Positions 12,035 through 27,703 of a DNA stretch of 64,000 bases are shown here, piece after piece. The stretch is from Synaphobranchus kaupii (Eukaryota > Chordata > Actinopteri > Anguilliformes > Synaphobranchidae). Position 1 is the stretch's first letter, and each line of letters begins with the position of its first letter. The DNA is taken from positions 4,736,590-4,800,589 of the forward strand of contig CM056397.1 in the NCBI GenBank assembly GCA_029718625.1. The letters are read 5' to 3'. Below the pieces are notes generated by a model. The model did not search any database, had not been told where the DNA came from, and saw nothing but the letters and a program-made list of their open reading frames with translations. A program made the translations under genes and the position numbers.

Positions 12035-12748
12035 CTAATGGTTTCCCCTGTAATTTACAGGACCTTGAGGCTGTACTGGGATCCAGGGTCCTGGAAGTCC
12101 TCCCTGATACTGCTGCTGTGGCAGCGGCTGACCTGGCCCTGCCTGAAAGTACTGCTGTTGCGGCTGTTGCTGATATTGTTGCTGTGGGGGACCATTAGGG
12201 CAGAATCTTCTCATATGCCCTGTTTGTCCACACCCCCAGCATTGAGGCGGACCCTGAGGGGGTCCCTGCTGATTCTGTACATTACCTCCCTGAGTTTGTC
12301 CCCTGTACTGATTTACTTGCCCTCTATTCCCTGGTTGGTACCCAGTCCCCCCTTTGTTCCCTTGTCCCCAATTTTGTGGCGGGGCCCCCTGCGCTGCCCC
12401 TTGAACGTACACTGGCGTCGGGAATGCTGGCGGAGGAACTCCAGCGAAATTATAGAAGACGGTTGGCTGGGATCCGCTCGGGCCTTTTCCTCTTTCAGAC
12501 CGGGAAGGTTCTGGCTCCTCCCAAATGAAATCCGCCATGATGGGAGCCATTTTCTTGGGATCTTTCTCTTTCTCCTTCTCTTTATTTCTGTTCTTTTCTT
12601 TGCTTTTCATATCTTCCAGCTGCATCTGGAAAAGCTTTCGTTGCACCTATCGTTCCTGGTTACTTTGTTTCTTACTTTGTTCCCCAGGGAATATATTGTG
12701 GGCGTTGCCCTTTAATCAGCAGTGGATTCATTCCCTTGGTCTCACTAT
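12035..12748 (-). pseudogene. ERV gag C-terminus with nucleocapsid zinc knuckle
   Basis: Minus-strand frame beginning in a Lys/Glu-rich helix, then a Gly/Gln/Pro-rich region. A single CCHC zinc knuckle, CWGCGQTGHMRRFC (C-X2-C-X4-H-X4-C), is encoded at 12,200-12,241. It is followed by a Gln-rich tail. One knuckle is the gammaretrovirus-like number. Nucleocapsid binds genomic RNA for packaging. The frame is cut on its N-terminal side at 12,749 by another insertion. Confidence 0.88.
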
Positions 12749-14672
12749 GGGCCCTATCTTGGCGATCTTGGCGCTTAGTCTAAGCGCATGGCGCTAAGTC
12801 CATTTAGGGCATGTCCAAGTCTACTTTTGCTATTTTAACGGCGTATTTTTTGGGCGCTAAGCACGGCGCAAGGTGCAACTGGGCTGAACCTAGTCTCTTC
12901 ATTAATTGTAGGTGTGTCTTGGGCGTGACATGCAATAACCAATCAAAAGGTCATATCCCATTCCCTTTAAAAGCCTGCTTTTCCACCTTGGCGGATTGCT
13001 TATGATGGCGAAACAGACATGCTCGTGCGTGTTTAGTGCGATCAAGGAATCGGCTATATGGATCAGTAGCAGTAGTAGTATTATGAGTTCCCGGTAATTC
13101 CTGACAGTGCTGTTTACGAAATATATGCTGTAAAATTTCGTTAAAAGCACCTGCAACAGCTGAGAATAAGCGACCAATTGCTTCCTTCTCACCTTAGAAA
13201 ACGCCAAATTAGCCTGCTTGTTTAACGAATTTCGTTTGATTATGCAATGAACTCATGTTCAAGCTTCATCCGAAGTTCATTAGGCTACCTGCATTCTAAT
13301 TTTGATTAATAACATAACTAACGTTATTTTGCCTTAATGATGACACTAAATACAACAAATCTGTCAGGTTGGCAACCCATAGGTTCAGCATATTTTCCCT
13401 TGTTTTATAATGTCCTGCTTATGGAAATGTGACCAACCTGTTTAACTGGTAGCCTAATACTTTAAATCGATTCACTTTCCCAGGAAGACCGTGAAAAGTG
13501 CGATGTACAGCAGGGGAAACAGACCTGCTCATGTAAAGCGAACATGCAGATAATGGAATTAAAATTAATTGTAAATTAATTGTGTAACATGCTGCAAATT
13601 TCGTTTCTAATTAGACGCTTAGTTCTCTTTAAAATCTTTTGTTCAAGTTTTGGAATTACAGGTGAAATCAGCGGGGTTTTAATAAGCTGAGGGTATGGAA
13701 ACCTTGTCACTGTAATTTAAAAAAATATGAAGGACGAAGAATAGCTAAGGATAGCCTACAATTCAGTTAACATGATGACATTTATCTCCGTTTTTTAACC
13801 ATAGTCTATCTAAAAAACATTATGCACAGCGAGTCCGCTGTAGCCTAGGCTATTTGAAAAACAATAAAAGCAATATTCACTGGACAAGGTTTTGAACTTT
13901 TTTTTTAGTCACAAACCATTCTATTTACTTACAGGCTGTATTCCTAGATAAACAGAGCTGTATTGTAATGACATCTGAAGTGCATTTTCAGAACGCAAAT
14001 GTCCGTCTATTGCAGTATGCGAGTTTTCCATTGAATGACAATTCACGCATTAGGTGCAAATGACAATTCGCGCATTAGGCTTGATATAGGTGTTATCAGC
14101 TCCTTTTTAATGGATAGCCATTGTCCTGTACCATCGCACATCGCCTGGATGTTGATGGAGTGGGCTGAGAGCAATGTAATGTGGCATCATTTCCCTTCGC
14201 TGAGGGAAAGGTATGTGGACCTATGGAACCTTTTATTATTATGCATTTTTGATATAGCCTACACAATAATAATATTTCACATTGTGATCTAGATATTTTA
14301 GTCATGTTTGTGCACGCCCCTGTGTGTAACAGACAGGAGGGTATGTGCGTTGTGCACACGCCTATGTAGACGTACTTATATGCGCTGTTAAAATAACATG
14401 TAAACAACTGCAACATGACTTTAGACCAGGTTTGCGGTGGTTCTAGCGCAAGCGCTTTCTGCTGGCTCAAGATAGCAATACGCCAAAAAGAATCCTGGCC
14501 ACTCCTCATCTTAAGACCAACACGCCCAGTTCACTTGTGATGGCGCAAGAATACATGGTAGTTAAAGGACGTAAGCGTTAGGCGTTATTATGGACCTAGC
14601 GCCGGGTGTAAGATAGCAAAGACACTTGCGTTTGGGTTAGCGCCGCTTTGCGCCGGGTGTAAGATAGGGCCC
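12749..14672. mobile_element. Non-autonomous DNA transposon with GGGCCCTATCTT ends
   Basis: The element begins GGGCCCTATCTTGG and ends with the inverted form (AAGATAGGGCCC). Both sides are flanked by TAT. Subterminal blocks repeat GCGCTAAG / GCGCCGGGTGTAAG motifs. It splits ERV gag, so it inserted after the ERV. No transposase is seen. A 2-3 bp A/T target duplication fits the PIF/Harbinger or ISL2EU groups, but the superfamily is an inference. Confidence 0.8.
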
Positions 14673-15655
14673 TATATCTTTCTGGCGGTTTTTTATTTCT
14701 CACGCTTCTGCGTGGTTCTTCCCTTTCCTCCTCATCTCCTTCCTCCTCACTACTTTGCTGTATCATCTCTCCCTCTTCTTCCCCCTCACTCTCCCTTTTA
14801 TCTTCCTCCCCACTTTATTTATTTATTTATTTCGGCATGTATATAGTCACATTTCATCACATTTCTGAAATATGAAATATGCCTTGAACAAATACAGTAC
14901 CTGCCGAAAAGTACCTGCCGAAAAGGGATACGGGAAAAAAGCAGACTGCTTATCAAGAACTTTATTTTAATTCTACAAGATTTAATCCTTGCCAGTAACT
15001 GGTGGAGGGTGAGTAACCCCCCTTCTCCATTTCCTTTTCCCTTTCTTTCTTCCTCCATTCATCCCATCTTTTCTTCTGGGCTGCTATTCTCTTCCTCTCT
15101 TCCTTCCCCTTTCCTTCGCCATCGCCGCAGAACTTAGCGCTGCTACTCTGCCTGCTGCTACTGCTCTTTCCTCTTCTGACACCAACTCAATTAAACTCTC
15201 TTCTTGTTCTCTTCCCTTTCGGTCTCCTTCTAACTCTAGCTCTCTTTCCCTGCGCTCCAGCTGCTCTTCTCTGGCTGCGAAATCTGCTTTCCTACCTTCT
15301 ACATATTCTATCATCTCCTCGCGTTCTTTTTCCCACTCCTGTTGTCTTTTTAGTTCCTCTTCTGTCTTTTTCCACCATAAATCTCTCCTATCCTTGTCCT
15401 CTTCCTCTATTTCCTTCTGTCTCCTACAAATATTCTCTTCTTGTCTTCCCCTCTGTCTATTATCTTCTTGCTCTATTGGCCATAATCGCTCTTCCCCCCT
15501 GTGCTTCAGCTGCTTTTCTCTGACTTTAAAATCTGCTTCTCTATTTTGCAGATATTTTCTCATCTTCTCCTCCTCTTTCTGCATTTCTTCTAGTTTCTCC
15601 TGTTCTCTTTTTACACTTTCTTCTTCCAGCTTCAACCACACTTCCTTCCTACTTA
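14673..15655 (-). pseudogene. ERV gag middle part, charged coiled coil
   Basis: Minus-strand sequence between two insertions. The open portion at 15,084-15,650 is extremely rich in Glu, Lys, Arg and Gln, with heptad-like spacing and internal repeats (ADFxxREKQLKxR and ADFAAREEQLERR). It lies where gag matrix/p12/capsid-linker sequence is expected. About 14,810-15,000 looks like unrelated AT-rich sequence. The assignment as gag is from position; long coiled coils of this type are unusual for gag. Confidence 0.55.
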
Positions 15656-16568
15656 CAGATCCTTTCCAAAAAATTAGAATATCATGGAAAAGTTTTTTTT
15701 TTCCATAATTCCATTCAAAAAGTGAAACTTTCATAGATTATGGATTCATTACACACAAAGTGAAATATTTCTAGCCTTTATTTGTTTCATTTTTCATAAT
15801 TTTGGCTTACAGCTCCAGAAAACCCCCAAAACAGTATTTCAAGAAATTAGAATAGTGTGTCGAAAATCAGCATTTACTTCAGTTATTTCAGAGAATGAGT
15901 GGAGTGGCTTGACTCGAGGAATCCGACAGTTGTAGCCCATGTCCCGGATACGTCTGTACGTGGTGGTTTTTGAAGCACTGACTCCAGCCTCAGTCCACTC
16001 CCTCTGCATCTCCGCCAAATTTTGGAATCGTCTTTGCTTGACAATCCGCTGAAGCCTACGGTCATCTCTTTTGCTTGTGCACCTTCTCCTGCCACATTTT
16101 TCCCTTCACTAAACTTTCTATTGATATGCTTGGACACTGCACTCTGTGAACAGCCAGCCTCCTTAGCGATTACCTTTTGTGGCTTACCCATCTTCTGGAG
16201 GGTGTCAATGATGGTCTTCTGGCCAATTGTCAAGTCTGCAATCTTCCCCATACTGAACCAAACTGAGATAAACTTTGCAGGTGTTTAGAGTAAATTAGAT
16301 GATAGTGTGACACAGTCTATAACATTAATTCTCTGAAATAACTTAAGTAAATGCTGATTTTCGACACACTATTCTAATTTATTGAAATACTGTTTTGGGG
16401 GTTTTCTGGAGCTGTAAGCCAAAATTATGAAAAATGAAACAAATAAAGGCTAGAAATATTTCACTTTGTGTGTAATGAATCTATAATCTATGAAAGTTTC
16501 ACTTTTTGAATGGAATTATGGAAAAAAAAAACTTTTCCATGATATTCTAATTTTTTGGAAAGGATCTG
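15656..16568 (-). mobile_element. Tc1-type transposon remnant with truncated transposase
   Basis: TA-flanked element of 913 bp with inverted ends of about 200 bp starting CAGATCCTTTCCAAAAAATT. Between them a minus-strand frame (15,883-16,251) starts MGKIADLT and contains the paired-like helix-turn-helix (QKVIAKEAGCSQSAVSKHI) of Tc1 transposases. The frame shifts after about 80 residues and the catalytic DDE domain is absent, so this is an internally deleted copy. It splits gag. Confidence 0.9.
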
Positions 16569-17086
16569 TACTTCGTCTTTCTCTATTTGCTCATGTTTCT
16601 CACAAATTTTTCCTTCCTGGTGTTGCACCCAACATTCTATATCTTCTTCCCTTTCTCCTATTTTTTCCTCCCTTCTTTTCACTTCCCTTTCCCTCTCCGC
16701 TACCTCCTGGATTTGTTCTTTTATTTGTTCTGACATCCTTTCCTTCTCTTTCTTTTCTTCCTCTTTCGCTTGCTCCTCCTCTTGTGTTGGTTTCAGTATC
16801 AGTGGCCCATCTACACTCAGTATTCCTTTTATTATTGGATAAATACCTTTTTCCTCTTCTTGGTGATTGTCTGCTCCTGCATACGGCAGCGGCTTGTTCT
16901 TTTCATTCGGGTCTTCCAAGGGCGGCTTGGCCTGGGGTTTTGTCTTTCCTTCCTTTCCTCAGTATGCTTTGCACAGCTCCTCTCCTGCATCTTTAAACAT
17001 TTTTAAAATTTCCATTTCCTTTTTCCTCTTTTCAGCTCTCTTTTTTGACTTATTTTTTGCTTGGTAATTCATTACTATTCCCACCA
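16569..17086 (-). pseudogene. ERV gag N-terminal piece, up to the assembly gap
   Basis: Minus-strand open sequence (16,569-16,919) with a Pro-rich start and then a Glu/Lys-rich helix, continuing the charged gag character across the Tc1 insertion. A TGA interrupts the frame at about 16,960. A basic Lys-rich segment lies further right, up to the Ns. The true start codon and any 5' LTR are not visible. Confidence 0.5.
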
Positions 17087-17586
17087 NNNNNNNNNNNNNN
17101 NNNNNNNNNNNNNNNNNNNNNNNNNNNNNNNNNNNNNNNNNNNNNNNNNNNNNNNNNNNNNNNNNNNNNNNNNNNNNNNNNNNNNNNNNNNNNNNNNNNN
17201 NNNNNNNNNNNNNNNNNNNNNNNNNNNNNNNNNNNNNNNNNNNNNNNNNNNNNNNNNNNNNNNNNNNNNNNNNNNNNNNNNNNNNNNNNNNNNNNNNNNN
17301 NNNNNNNNNNNNNNNNNNNNNNNNNNNNNNNNNNNNNNNNNNNNNNNNNNNNNNNNNNNNNNNNNNNNNNNNNNNNNNNNNNNNNNNNNNNNNNNNNNNN
17401 NNNNNNNNNNNNNNNNNNNNNNNNNNNNNNNNNNNNNNNNNNNNNNNNNNNNNNNNNNNNNNNNNNNNNNNNNNNNNNNNNNNNNNNNNNNNNNNNNNNN
17501 NNNNNNNNNNNNNNNNNNNNNNNNNNNNNNNNNNNNNNNNNNNNNNNNNNNNNNNNNNNNNNNNNNNNNNNNNNNNNNNNNNNNNN
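17087..17586. other. Assembly gap (500 N)
   Basis: Exactly 500 N bases, a typical placeholder length. Open frames crossing it are artefacts. Confidence 1.
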
Positions 17587-17878
17587 GCTAAACATCATGG
17601 CAGCATCCGACTGTATTGTAGTACATTGTACTACCTGGTAACCCCTCCCACAATCATCACGAAAATAGTATTACTGAACGTTCAGTTAATGAAACCAGCA
17701 AGGCTGATCCGTCACGTGACTATCTGCCCGTGCATCCCATTGGCTGGCGGATTACACAGCCATTAGAAGAAAGACCTGTGATTGGTCCAAATGACATGAA
17801 GGGGGTGGGGGAAAGAAATGGATGGCTGAAAGTTGAAGATTTAAAGGGAATCCCATAAATAAATAAATAAATAAATAA

Positions 17879-17949
<71 letters not shown>

Positions 17950-18380
17950 ATGTTAAGGGCGAGGGAGGTAGGGGGGGGGGGCACTGTGAATGCAGCATTC
18001 ATTAGCTGCAGTTGTACAAACGAACACACCGCATGCCATACCCACCCACACATGCACTGCACACACTCTGTGACGCGTCCCTTGTGGCAACAAAGCCGCT
18101 GTGTGACACAGTGCTCCAGACCCCCCTCCCCGGGTAGTGTGTGTCCACATTGCCGTTCGGTGCTCAACACAGGGCGGGTACACATCCTAAAATGGTGGCG
18201 GCGGGGCGTTGAGTTTAAGGAGATGGGCCTGTAATCCGGGAGGCTGTAGGTTCAGTCCCCATCATTAACCATCATTGCTTCAATAATATAATAAACATGT
18301 CGACCTGAATTTTTTTTTTTTCTTTTTTGCTGTTTTTTTTAAACAAAGTGTTTTTGGGTTTTTTTGTTGCAATTTTTCTT
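17587..18380. repeat. Non-coding stretch with (AAAT)n microsatellite and SINE-like scrap
   Basis: Contains an AAAT tandem repeat at about 17,857-17,951. At about 18,225-18,260 the block GTAGGTTCAGTCCCC resembles a polymerase III B box, so a degraded tRNA-derived SINE is possible but weak. No gene is visible. Confidence 0.5.
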
Positions 18381-18689
18381 AGTCACACCTCAAACTAAGT
18401 CTCCATATAAAGGCTTTATATAGCATATACAAAGTCTTCATAAATGTGACATGCTATGCCAAATGTGACATAACCAACAATGTCACCTGGCTAATGGCTA
18501 AACATTATACAGGGAATAAAACACGCTTATGTAGGATGCAAGGCTAACTGTGACACATTTAGCATAACATGTTGCATAAGGTGTTAAGTCACCCTTTATG
18601 AAGCATGACATTTGCTTATGTATGATTTATGAAGCCATTATGTCACATTTATGAAGGCTTTGCATGGAGACTTTGTTTAAAGTGTGACC
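18381..18689. mobile_element. Small palindromic MITE, about 309 bp
   Basis: The left arm starts AGTCACACCTCAAACTAAGT and the right arm ends with its near-inverse (ACTTTGTTTAAAGTGTGACC). Inner blocks (CATAAATGTGACAT, AAGGCTTT) are also inverted. It is non-coding. The superfamily is unresolved because the flanking duplication is not clear. Confidence 0.8.
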
Positions 18690-18780
18690 TCTTCCTTAAA
18701 CTTTTTCTTTTGCTATATTTTCCTTCGTAAGGCCGGTTTCGTTCACAAGCGTCCTGCACTGAACGTCCTTCCTCGGTTTT

Positions 18781-18868
18781 GGAGAGCACAGACGAGAGAG
18801 CACAGACGAGAGAGCACAGACGAGAGAGCACAGACGAGAGAGCACAGACGAGAGAGCACAGACGAGCA
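18781..18868. repeat. 14-bp tandem repeat, about 6 copies
   Basis: Near-perfect copies of AGAGAGCACAGACG. The unit is not a multiple of three and the frames over it are incidental. Confidence 0.9.
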
Positions 18869-20400
18869 GGTCTCTCATTCTCCAGCCAGGACTTTGTTTC
18901 ACCGTGCAGCCCGCCCGCTGGGCTGCGCAGTCCATCCACCAGGGAGCACACTTCCTGCGCAGCTGGCGTGGGACGCTGGATTCTGATCAAGCAGAGCAAG
19001 TCCTTTGTTGTGGGATAGCCTACAACAGCGGTATGCGTTTAACCTCTCGGCACAACAGAGCGACTGCAGAGGTCTTTCCAGGCCTGTGTGCACAACAGAT
19101 GCAAATACTCAGAAAATAGCTGTAGCTGAAAGCAGCTACACTGAATGGAAAAAGTAAGAGAGTCCAAAAAAAAAAGACAGAAAAAACAAATAACACTTGA
19201 AGATAGGCTATATTATACCTAAACCGCAATCAGGCAATCAGGCCTGAGTCTTAGGCCAAGGGAAATAAAGATGGAACAGCACTCACAAAATGTTCATCAT
19301 TGTAAACATCTAAACATTTTTCATTCGTTAAAAAGTACAAAGAACTGCTCCCTGAAAACATCTAAAAAATAGTTTCAATGCAGTTGAGCACCAAAATATG
19401 TGAAGGGAATGAAAATGGCAGAACACAGAACAGTGATCGGCAATATTTATTCTGTGACAGGCCCCGATGCAGCTTGCCCAACGCTAGTCTATCCACCAGC
19501 TCAGTCACCGCTAAAATGACCAAGGCAACAGATGGCCTATAAACACGGCAACCCCCGTCACATCCCGCAGACGATCGCAAACCGGTCCAGAACCGTGTAG
19601 CCCGTCTCAGAATAAATCCAAACGCAAATGGCAGCGGTGCACATAGCCTTGTGTCAGCAAAGCCTGCGGCACCTCAGTACGATCCACGTAACAAGTGCCA
19701 ACGGAGCGCCATCGCTGCCAGCTGTCAGATTACAGCGCTCGGCGTTACGGCGGCATTAACGCTAGCAGCGCAACCATCCACCAACTATTTAGTAGCTATG
19801 CTTTCAACAGTCCATCTCGAGTGATTCGCCTCGGCTGTTTGCTATTGGACCGCCGTAGTGCCAATTTATACGACACTAGCACCCTGTTACTGAAATCGCG
19901 GTCCTCGAGAGGCAGGAACTGCTGGTTTTCCACCCTCCCTTTACCTGGGAGTCAGGTGTGAAGACAGTCTGGCCAATAAGTAGCACTAATTGTTCAGTTA
20001 ATCACCTGGGAGAAAAGAAAACCAGGGCCGGATTTGGATTTGAGTATCCATGCACTAGCAGACCAAGCAGTGTGCGGCTAGCGGACGCTTTACGTTTGCT
20101 GGCCACCGCGCAACCCAACAACGAGAATACATTGCCACGGCATTGAGTGGGTGATGTAAAGAACCGACCAATCAGGACCTTTTATTCGCATTGGGCAGCT
20201 GTCAGATGTTTGTGTATTCAACAGGGCGGAGCTGAGTGAGACCAATCACACATTCACATTGCAGGTCACTAGTGTTGCAGGAACATGCAGATTCACCCTG
20301 GGAATCTCGCTTCAGAATACCAGCCATGGGCGGAGCCCCCTCCATTTCGTCATTGCAAATCTTCCCCTTTCCGCATTAGAAATCTGAAACCAACACCCCG
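18869..20400. other. No supported gene
   Basis: Moderately GC-rich sequence with short incidental frames. I found no splice-consistent exon with recognisable protein, no transposon ends and no tRNA. A promoter or unrecognised exon cannot be excluded. Confidence 0.3.
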
Positions 20401-20409
20401 CCCCTTAGG

Positions 20410-21165
<756 letters not shown>

Positions 21166-21312
21166 CATGCACGAGTGTGTTAATTCTCTCCCTGGCAGTC
21201 CTGTCTCAGGCCCCAGTGCTTGTGGCTCAGCCTAGTGAAGTTCATTCCGGGCTCTGCAGGCAGATGGTGAAACCGCAGGGCCTCTCTCATTATAGCGCTC
21301 TTTCTTCCTCCT

Positions 21313-21330
21313 CCCAGCAGGGGGCGATAA
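21313..21330. promoter_or_regulatory. CTCF-core-like site
   Basis: CCAGCAGGGGGCGATAAG matches the vertebrate CTCF core (CCASYAGRKGGCRSY) with one mismatch. Sequence match only; such cores also occur by chance and in repeats. Confidence 0.35.
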
Positions 21331-21500
21331 GAGCGGGGAATTACACTGCCCAGCCAGGCAGCCAGCCACCGCAAAGGACAGACTCACTGACCCAATCACA
21401 CATATACAGGCAAAGGAATCCACACATAAACATACTCATGTGCACACGCATGCATGCAAACACGCAAACAACAGCTACAATGACACACAAAAAACACACT

Positions 21501-21668
21501 GGCCCCTCCTACACAACAATCACAATTTATGTCACATATGTGTACTAAAGGCAGTTGGCCCCTCCTACACAACAATCACAATTAATGTCACATATGTGTA
21601 CTAAAGGCAGTTGGCCCCTCCTACACAACAATCACAATTAATGTCACATATGTGTACTAAAGGCAGTT
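21501..21668. repeat. 56-bp tandem repeat, three copies
   Basis: Three consecutive 56-bp copies start GGCCCCTCCTACACAACAAT and end TACTAAAGGCAGTT, at 21,501, 21,557 and 21,613. They differ by about one base, so the duplication is recent. Confidence 0.95.
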
Positions 21669-24179
21669 TTTCCAAAATAAATTAGTGGATTTCATGAAAC
21701 CTTCACAGAAAATTTCATTTTTCCAAAACATATTATTCAAAATCTAAAAGCCATAATTCTTTTAATATAGAAAAATCTAGATTTTTTCCCCACCCCATAT
21801 ATAAAACTTCTAAACCACATGGGTACAAACAGCAAAACATTAATTCAAATTCACCTTGGCGGTGCAAAATTGTGGAAACGTTGCCAGAAAAAAAGCATCG
21901 GGGGAGACAGAACGTCGTCGGAACGTTGTTCCTCGTTGGAGATGCAGTCAGAACGTAGCCTACTTCCTGTGCACAAGCTTTGCAAAAATTAGGCCTACCT
22001 GACCGCAACAGAAGCTAGGCGTGGGTAAGGGGGACAAATCTGTCCAGTAATTAACGCATGAATGCACATTGAGGTCCCCTACTGTATATCCCTGCCTGCT
22101 CGGACTCTTTCCCAAACCTCCCACAGTCCCGGCGCAGTTTCTGAGCAGCTTGTCTTCCCCGCCCCTGCATCACCACCAGCGATAACGCCGGCTCCGACAC
22201 CTGCCCGAATGCCCCTGAAACGCGGGGCATGCGGCGGAAATGCCAGTGCAGGACGAGCCGAAAGACTGGCTTCGTTACATTACATTACAGTACAATCACT
22301 TAACGGGCACTCTTACACAGAAAGTCGTATAGGAGTGGAGAACATCATGTTACTCTCAGGAATACAAAACTGCGATATCACCAAGAAAGCATAGAGACAA
22401 ACAATAATTTGTATTATAAAAAAAGAAAGTACCACTAGACAGATAACCTTTATCTTAACACAACTCCACTGCCAGCATACTGGATTCTCAACCACCAGCA
22501 CACTGCCACCATTTCACAGAAAAAACAAATTATTTGATGTTATTTTTAGGCTACTATAAAAATAACATAAAAATGTTTTACCAATCAGGGTTTTGAATCA
22601 GTGTGTTCTTCAATATACACTTCAAAAAGTTCAGTTTAAAAGTGATTCGGATTTTAACTGTCACAGGGTATGTGTGGTTTGGTTGGTTTCATAAACTCTG
22701 TTAAAGCAGTTGATTTTCTGAAATTGGACAGTGTTCTGTATGTGGCCACAGATTCTTTGGTTGTGTGTGGGTAGTAAATACGGGTAAATCCAATGAGTGG
22801 TAGGCTACCTTGGATTGCAGGCTACCTTTGTATGCTTATCGAATTTCAACTAGCATTTGCAAATTTATCAAAACTGACATAATCCAATTAAGTACGAGCA
22901 TAAACTTTTCTTTAAACCCTATAGGGGACAGAATTTAATAACCCTAATGGATTTAGCAACACCCAGCATCCAAGTTCCGGAAAGTGCTTAAAAAATCAAC
23001 TGTACAAAATATTTGAACCTCAACCTCGAAAAACTTGAAAAACAACCATAATTTGTCAGAGAGATGTGGAGGTCTGCCATCACTGGTACTGGAGGTTCAG
23101 ACAAACGTCAGGCTGCAGAGTGCAGTATTAAAATCTCATTTAGAACGTGCTGGAAATGACAAGGCTGCAGAAAGTACTTACAGATTATCTACAAATCCTC
23201 TCAAAATGTAAAATTCACAAACTGCCAATTCACTCATTGCCATTTAATACCAATGCAGAAAAATAAAATAAAATATACATAGAGACTCCACACCTATCAC
23301 AATTATATATATATTTATTTTTAAATCCATCAAAAAACAACCACCAGCACAATTTTCAATAAACCAAAAAATGCAATAAATCATTTGTAATACAAGTGTG
23401 CCTTTTAAAAAAAAAAAAAAATTAATGTAGCCGTGACTCACCAAACGCATAAGCACACAGGCCTCTCTCGTCCAGACACTGTGGCAAACACCCTGTCCAA
23501 CGTGTACACACACACACACACACCCGCGTATACACACGCGCATACACACTTGTAGGTTCTACGAAGATGCAGCTCACTTCTCGCTTATTTCTGTACCATG
23601 CCCCATGGGGCGGGGGGGGGGGGGGAATATCCCCCCGCACACCCCCCATATGGAAATCAGCCCCACAGTATACCAGCATTGTTCTATATCCAGGCCCTGC
23701 CATTCATAAATCCTCACCACACACTGTCAGCTCCACAAAGGCTGTCTCTGTTCCTGTCACCCAACAACCATGAGCCTGAGGCTCTGTGCTCCAGGCCTTA
23801 TCGTCCCAGAGAAAGATATTCATTTATTTTAGCGGACAGAAACCAGCACTTTTATTCATTTTTAATTGATGGAGTGTGCCTCCCTTCTTTTTTTTTTTTT
23901 TTTTTTTTTTGGACTTCCTCTGGGATGGGCACGGTCGGGAGGGGAGAGATGGGGGAATGTGACGGGGGGGAGGTTTGGGCCAATTGAATCCTTTTTTATG
24001 GGGAGGGGGGGGGGGGGATTGCTCCTGTCACAATCCGTACCCCTGAGGAGTGGAAAGACATGGGTGTGGAAAGCAGTGAAATTGCTCTCCTCCCTCTCTA
24101 AATTCACATCCCTTCATCCTTGAGGAGTAACACACAATGCTACTTAGGACGAGTTGGCTCATTCTTTCCACTAACATAA

Positions 24180-26265
<2,086 letters not shown>

Positions 26266-27050
26266 CTTGTAATAAGATTTAAAATCTTTTTTTTCTCTCT
26301 TTCAGGTATTAGCTTGTTTTAAGTTATCGTTTGTTTGACAGTGAAATTGTCTTACCCAACTGGCAAATCTTGAAATGAGTCAAACTGTCTCACCTCATTG
26401 GCAATGTTTAGCAAAAAAGTAATAGAAATAAGAGTTTAAGTCTAATTATAAGATTAAAATACTTGTTAAGATTCACTAATTGTTTGGGGTTTTGCAGCAA
26501 AAATCATTTAGCTGGAATTGGATTCGAAAAAGCATTTAGCTGTCAAATTAATTTGTTTCTTCCATCAGGCCACTATGGTAAAATCAAGTTTCCTTTTCAA
26601 CCGTTCAATAAGTAAATTAAATAATAAGCAAATTATTCTGACTGCTGGACCGTTACTGTCACCTGCTTTATTTTATGGCATTGTTTTTGTATTATCCGAT
26701 GCGTTTATCCTGTCAGAAACTAAAGGGCATCTGACTGGTTGAAGAGAACTCAGAACAGCCCTTTGTGGCTAAACCAGTGATGGAATGAAGCATGTTGTTT
26801 TTCAGCACTTGAGGAGTTTTATCTAAAAAACTGTGAAAGGTACATGTTGAAGATATGGACTATAAACGCCTTCCCTTGACCTGCACACTTAAGAACATAA
26901 GATACTTAAGATAAAAAGGACATTCAGTCCATCTAGGCTATTTATTTTTGCCAATGGTCTAAAGACTGCATCAATCCTGCTCTTGAACACGCTCTACTAC
27001 ACTACATAACGACAGCAAACTGTTCCAGGCATTATCAGCTATTTGTGTGC

Positions 27051-27085
<35 letters not shown>

Positions 27086-27703
27086 CTTCCTGGTATCAGT
27101 GTGAAATTGCCGCTCGTTCCATAGAGCTGAACCTGAAAAACCGTCTGTTATCCACTATCATAATCCCTTTTAAAAATGTTTAAAAACACAGTCCCCTCCT
27201 TACTGGGCCTGAAAATATGTTTTAAAAACTATCTATATATCATTATTCAATTGTGTGGTGCCTATAATTGGGCCCAGTACTCCAAATCAGCTCTTTAAAA
27301 AAAGCATTTTATGACATTAATATATTTTTATTAAAATAAGACTATGGATTATACACCTTAATTATCACTCATTGAACAGTCTAAGACTAAGCCACAGTTT
27401 TGCACAATTAAGTCCAATGGGACTGTTAAGATTTATAAAAAAAAATTTCACATTAATTTCTCAATTGTATGTCGTCGACATGGTGCTCATGATCTCAAAT
27501 TGTGATTGGTCTGCAATGACACTGTTCCAGTCTTGCATTTGGTGGTCACATGATTAAGAGACAAACCAGCTGATCTAAAACAACCAACAGTTAACAATTC
27601 TATCGATATATTTACCAATGCAAACACCACCAATCCCAATTCAAATCAGTTTTGGAGGTGCCCTGGGTCCAGTTATATTTCATGTGATACTTGCAGAAAT
27701 AGG

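Larger units (their letters stand above)
5640..17086 (-). mobile_element. Endogenous retrovirus, class I-like, defective and interrupted
   Basis: Remains of a gag-pro-pol-env provirus read right to left. From right to left are charged gag pieces, nucleocapsid, protease, RT/RNase H, integrase C-terminus and a short env leader overlapping the pol end. Three later insertions split it: 15,656-16,568, 12,749-14,672, and about 8,204 to about 11,020. The integrase zinc-binding and catalytic core is missing between about 6,380 and 6,400. Env is cut at the junction with the LINE. At least three stop codons interrupt it. No LTR is identified with confidence; the 5' LTR may lie in or beyond the N gap. 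It is a gamma/epsilon-like fish ERV judged only by domain order and motifs. Confidence 0.88.

Noticed and set aside
12749..14672. Treating this stretch as part of gag
   Set aside because: It has matched inverted ends with TAT flanks and no gag-like coding, so it is an insertion.
17045..17641. Open frames of about 180-200 codons made of unknown residues
   Set aside because: They span the 500-N assembly gap.
18218..18260. Possible tRNA gene
   Set aside because: Only a loose B-box-like block is present; no acceptor stem or cloverleaf can be formed, so it is at most SINE debris.
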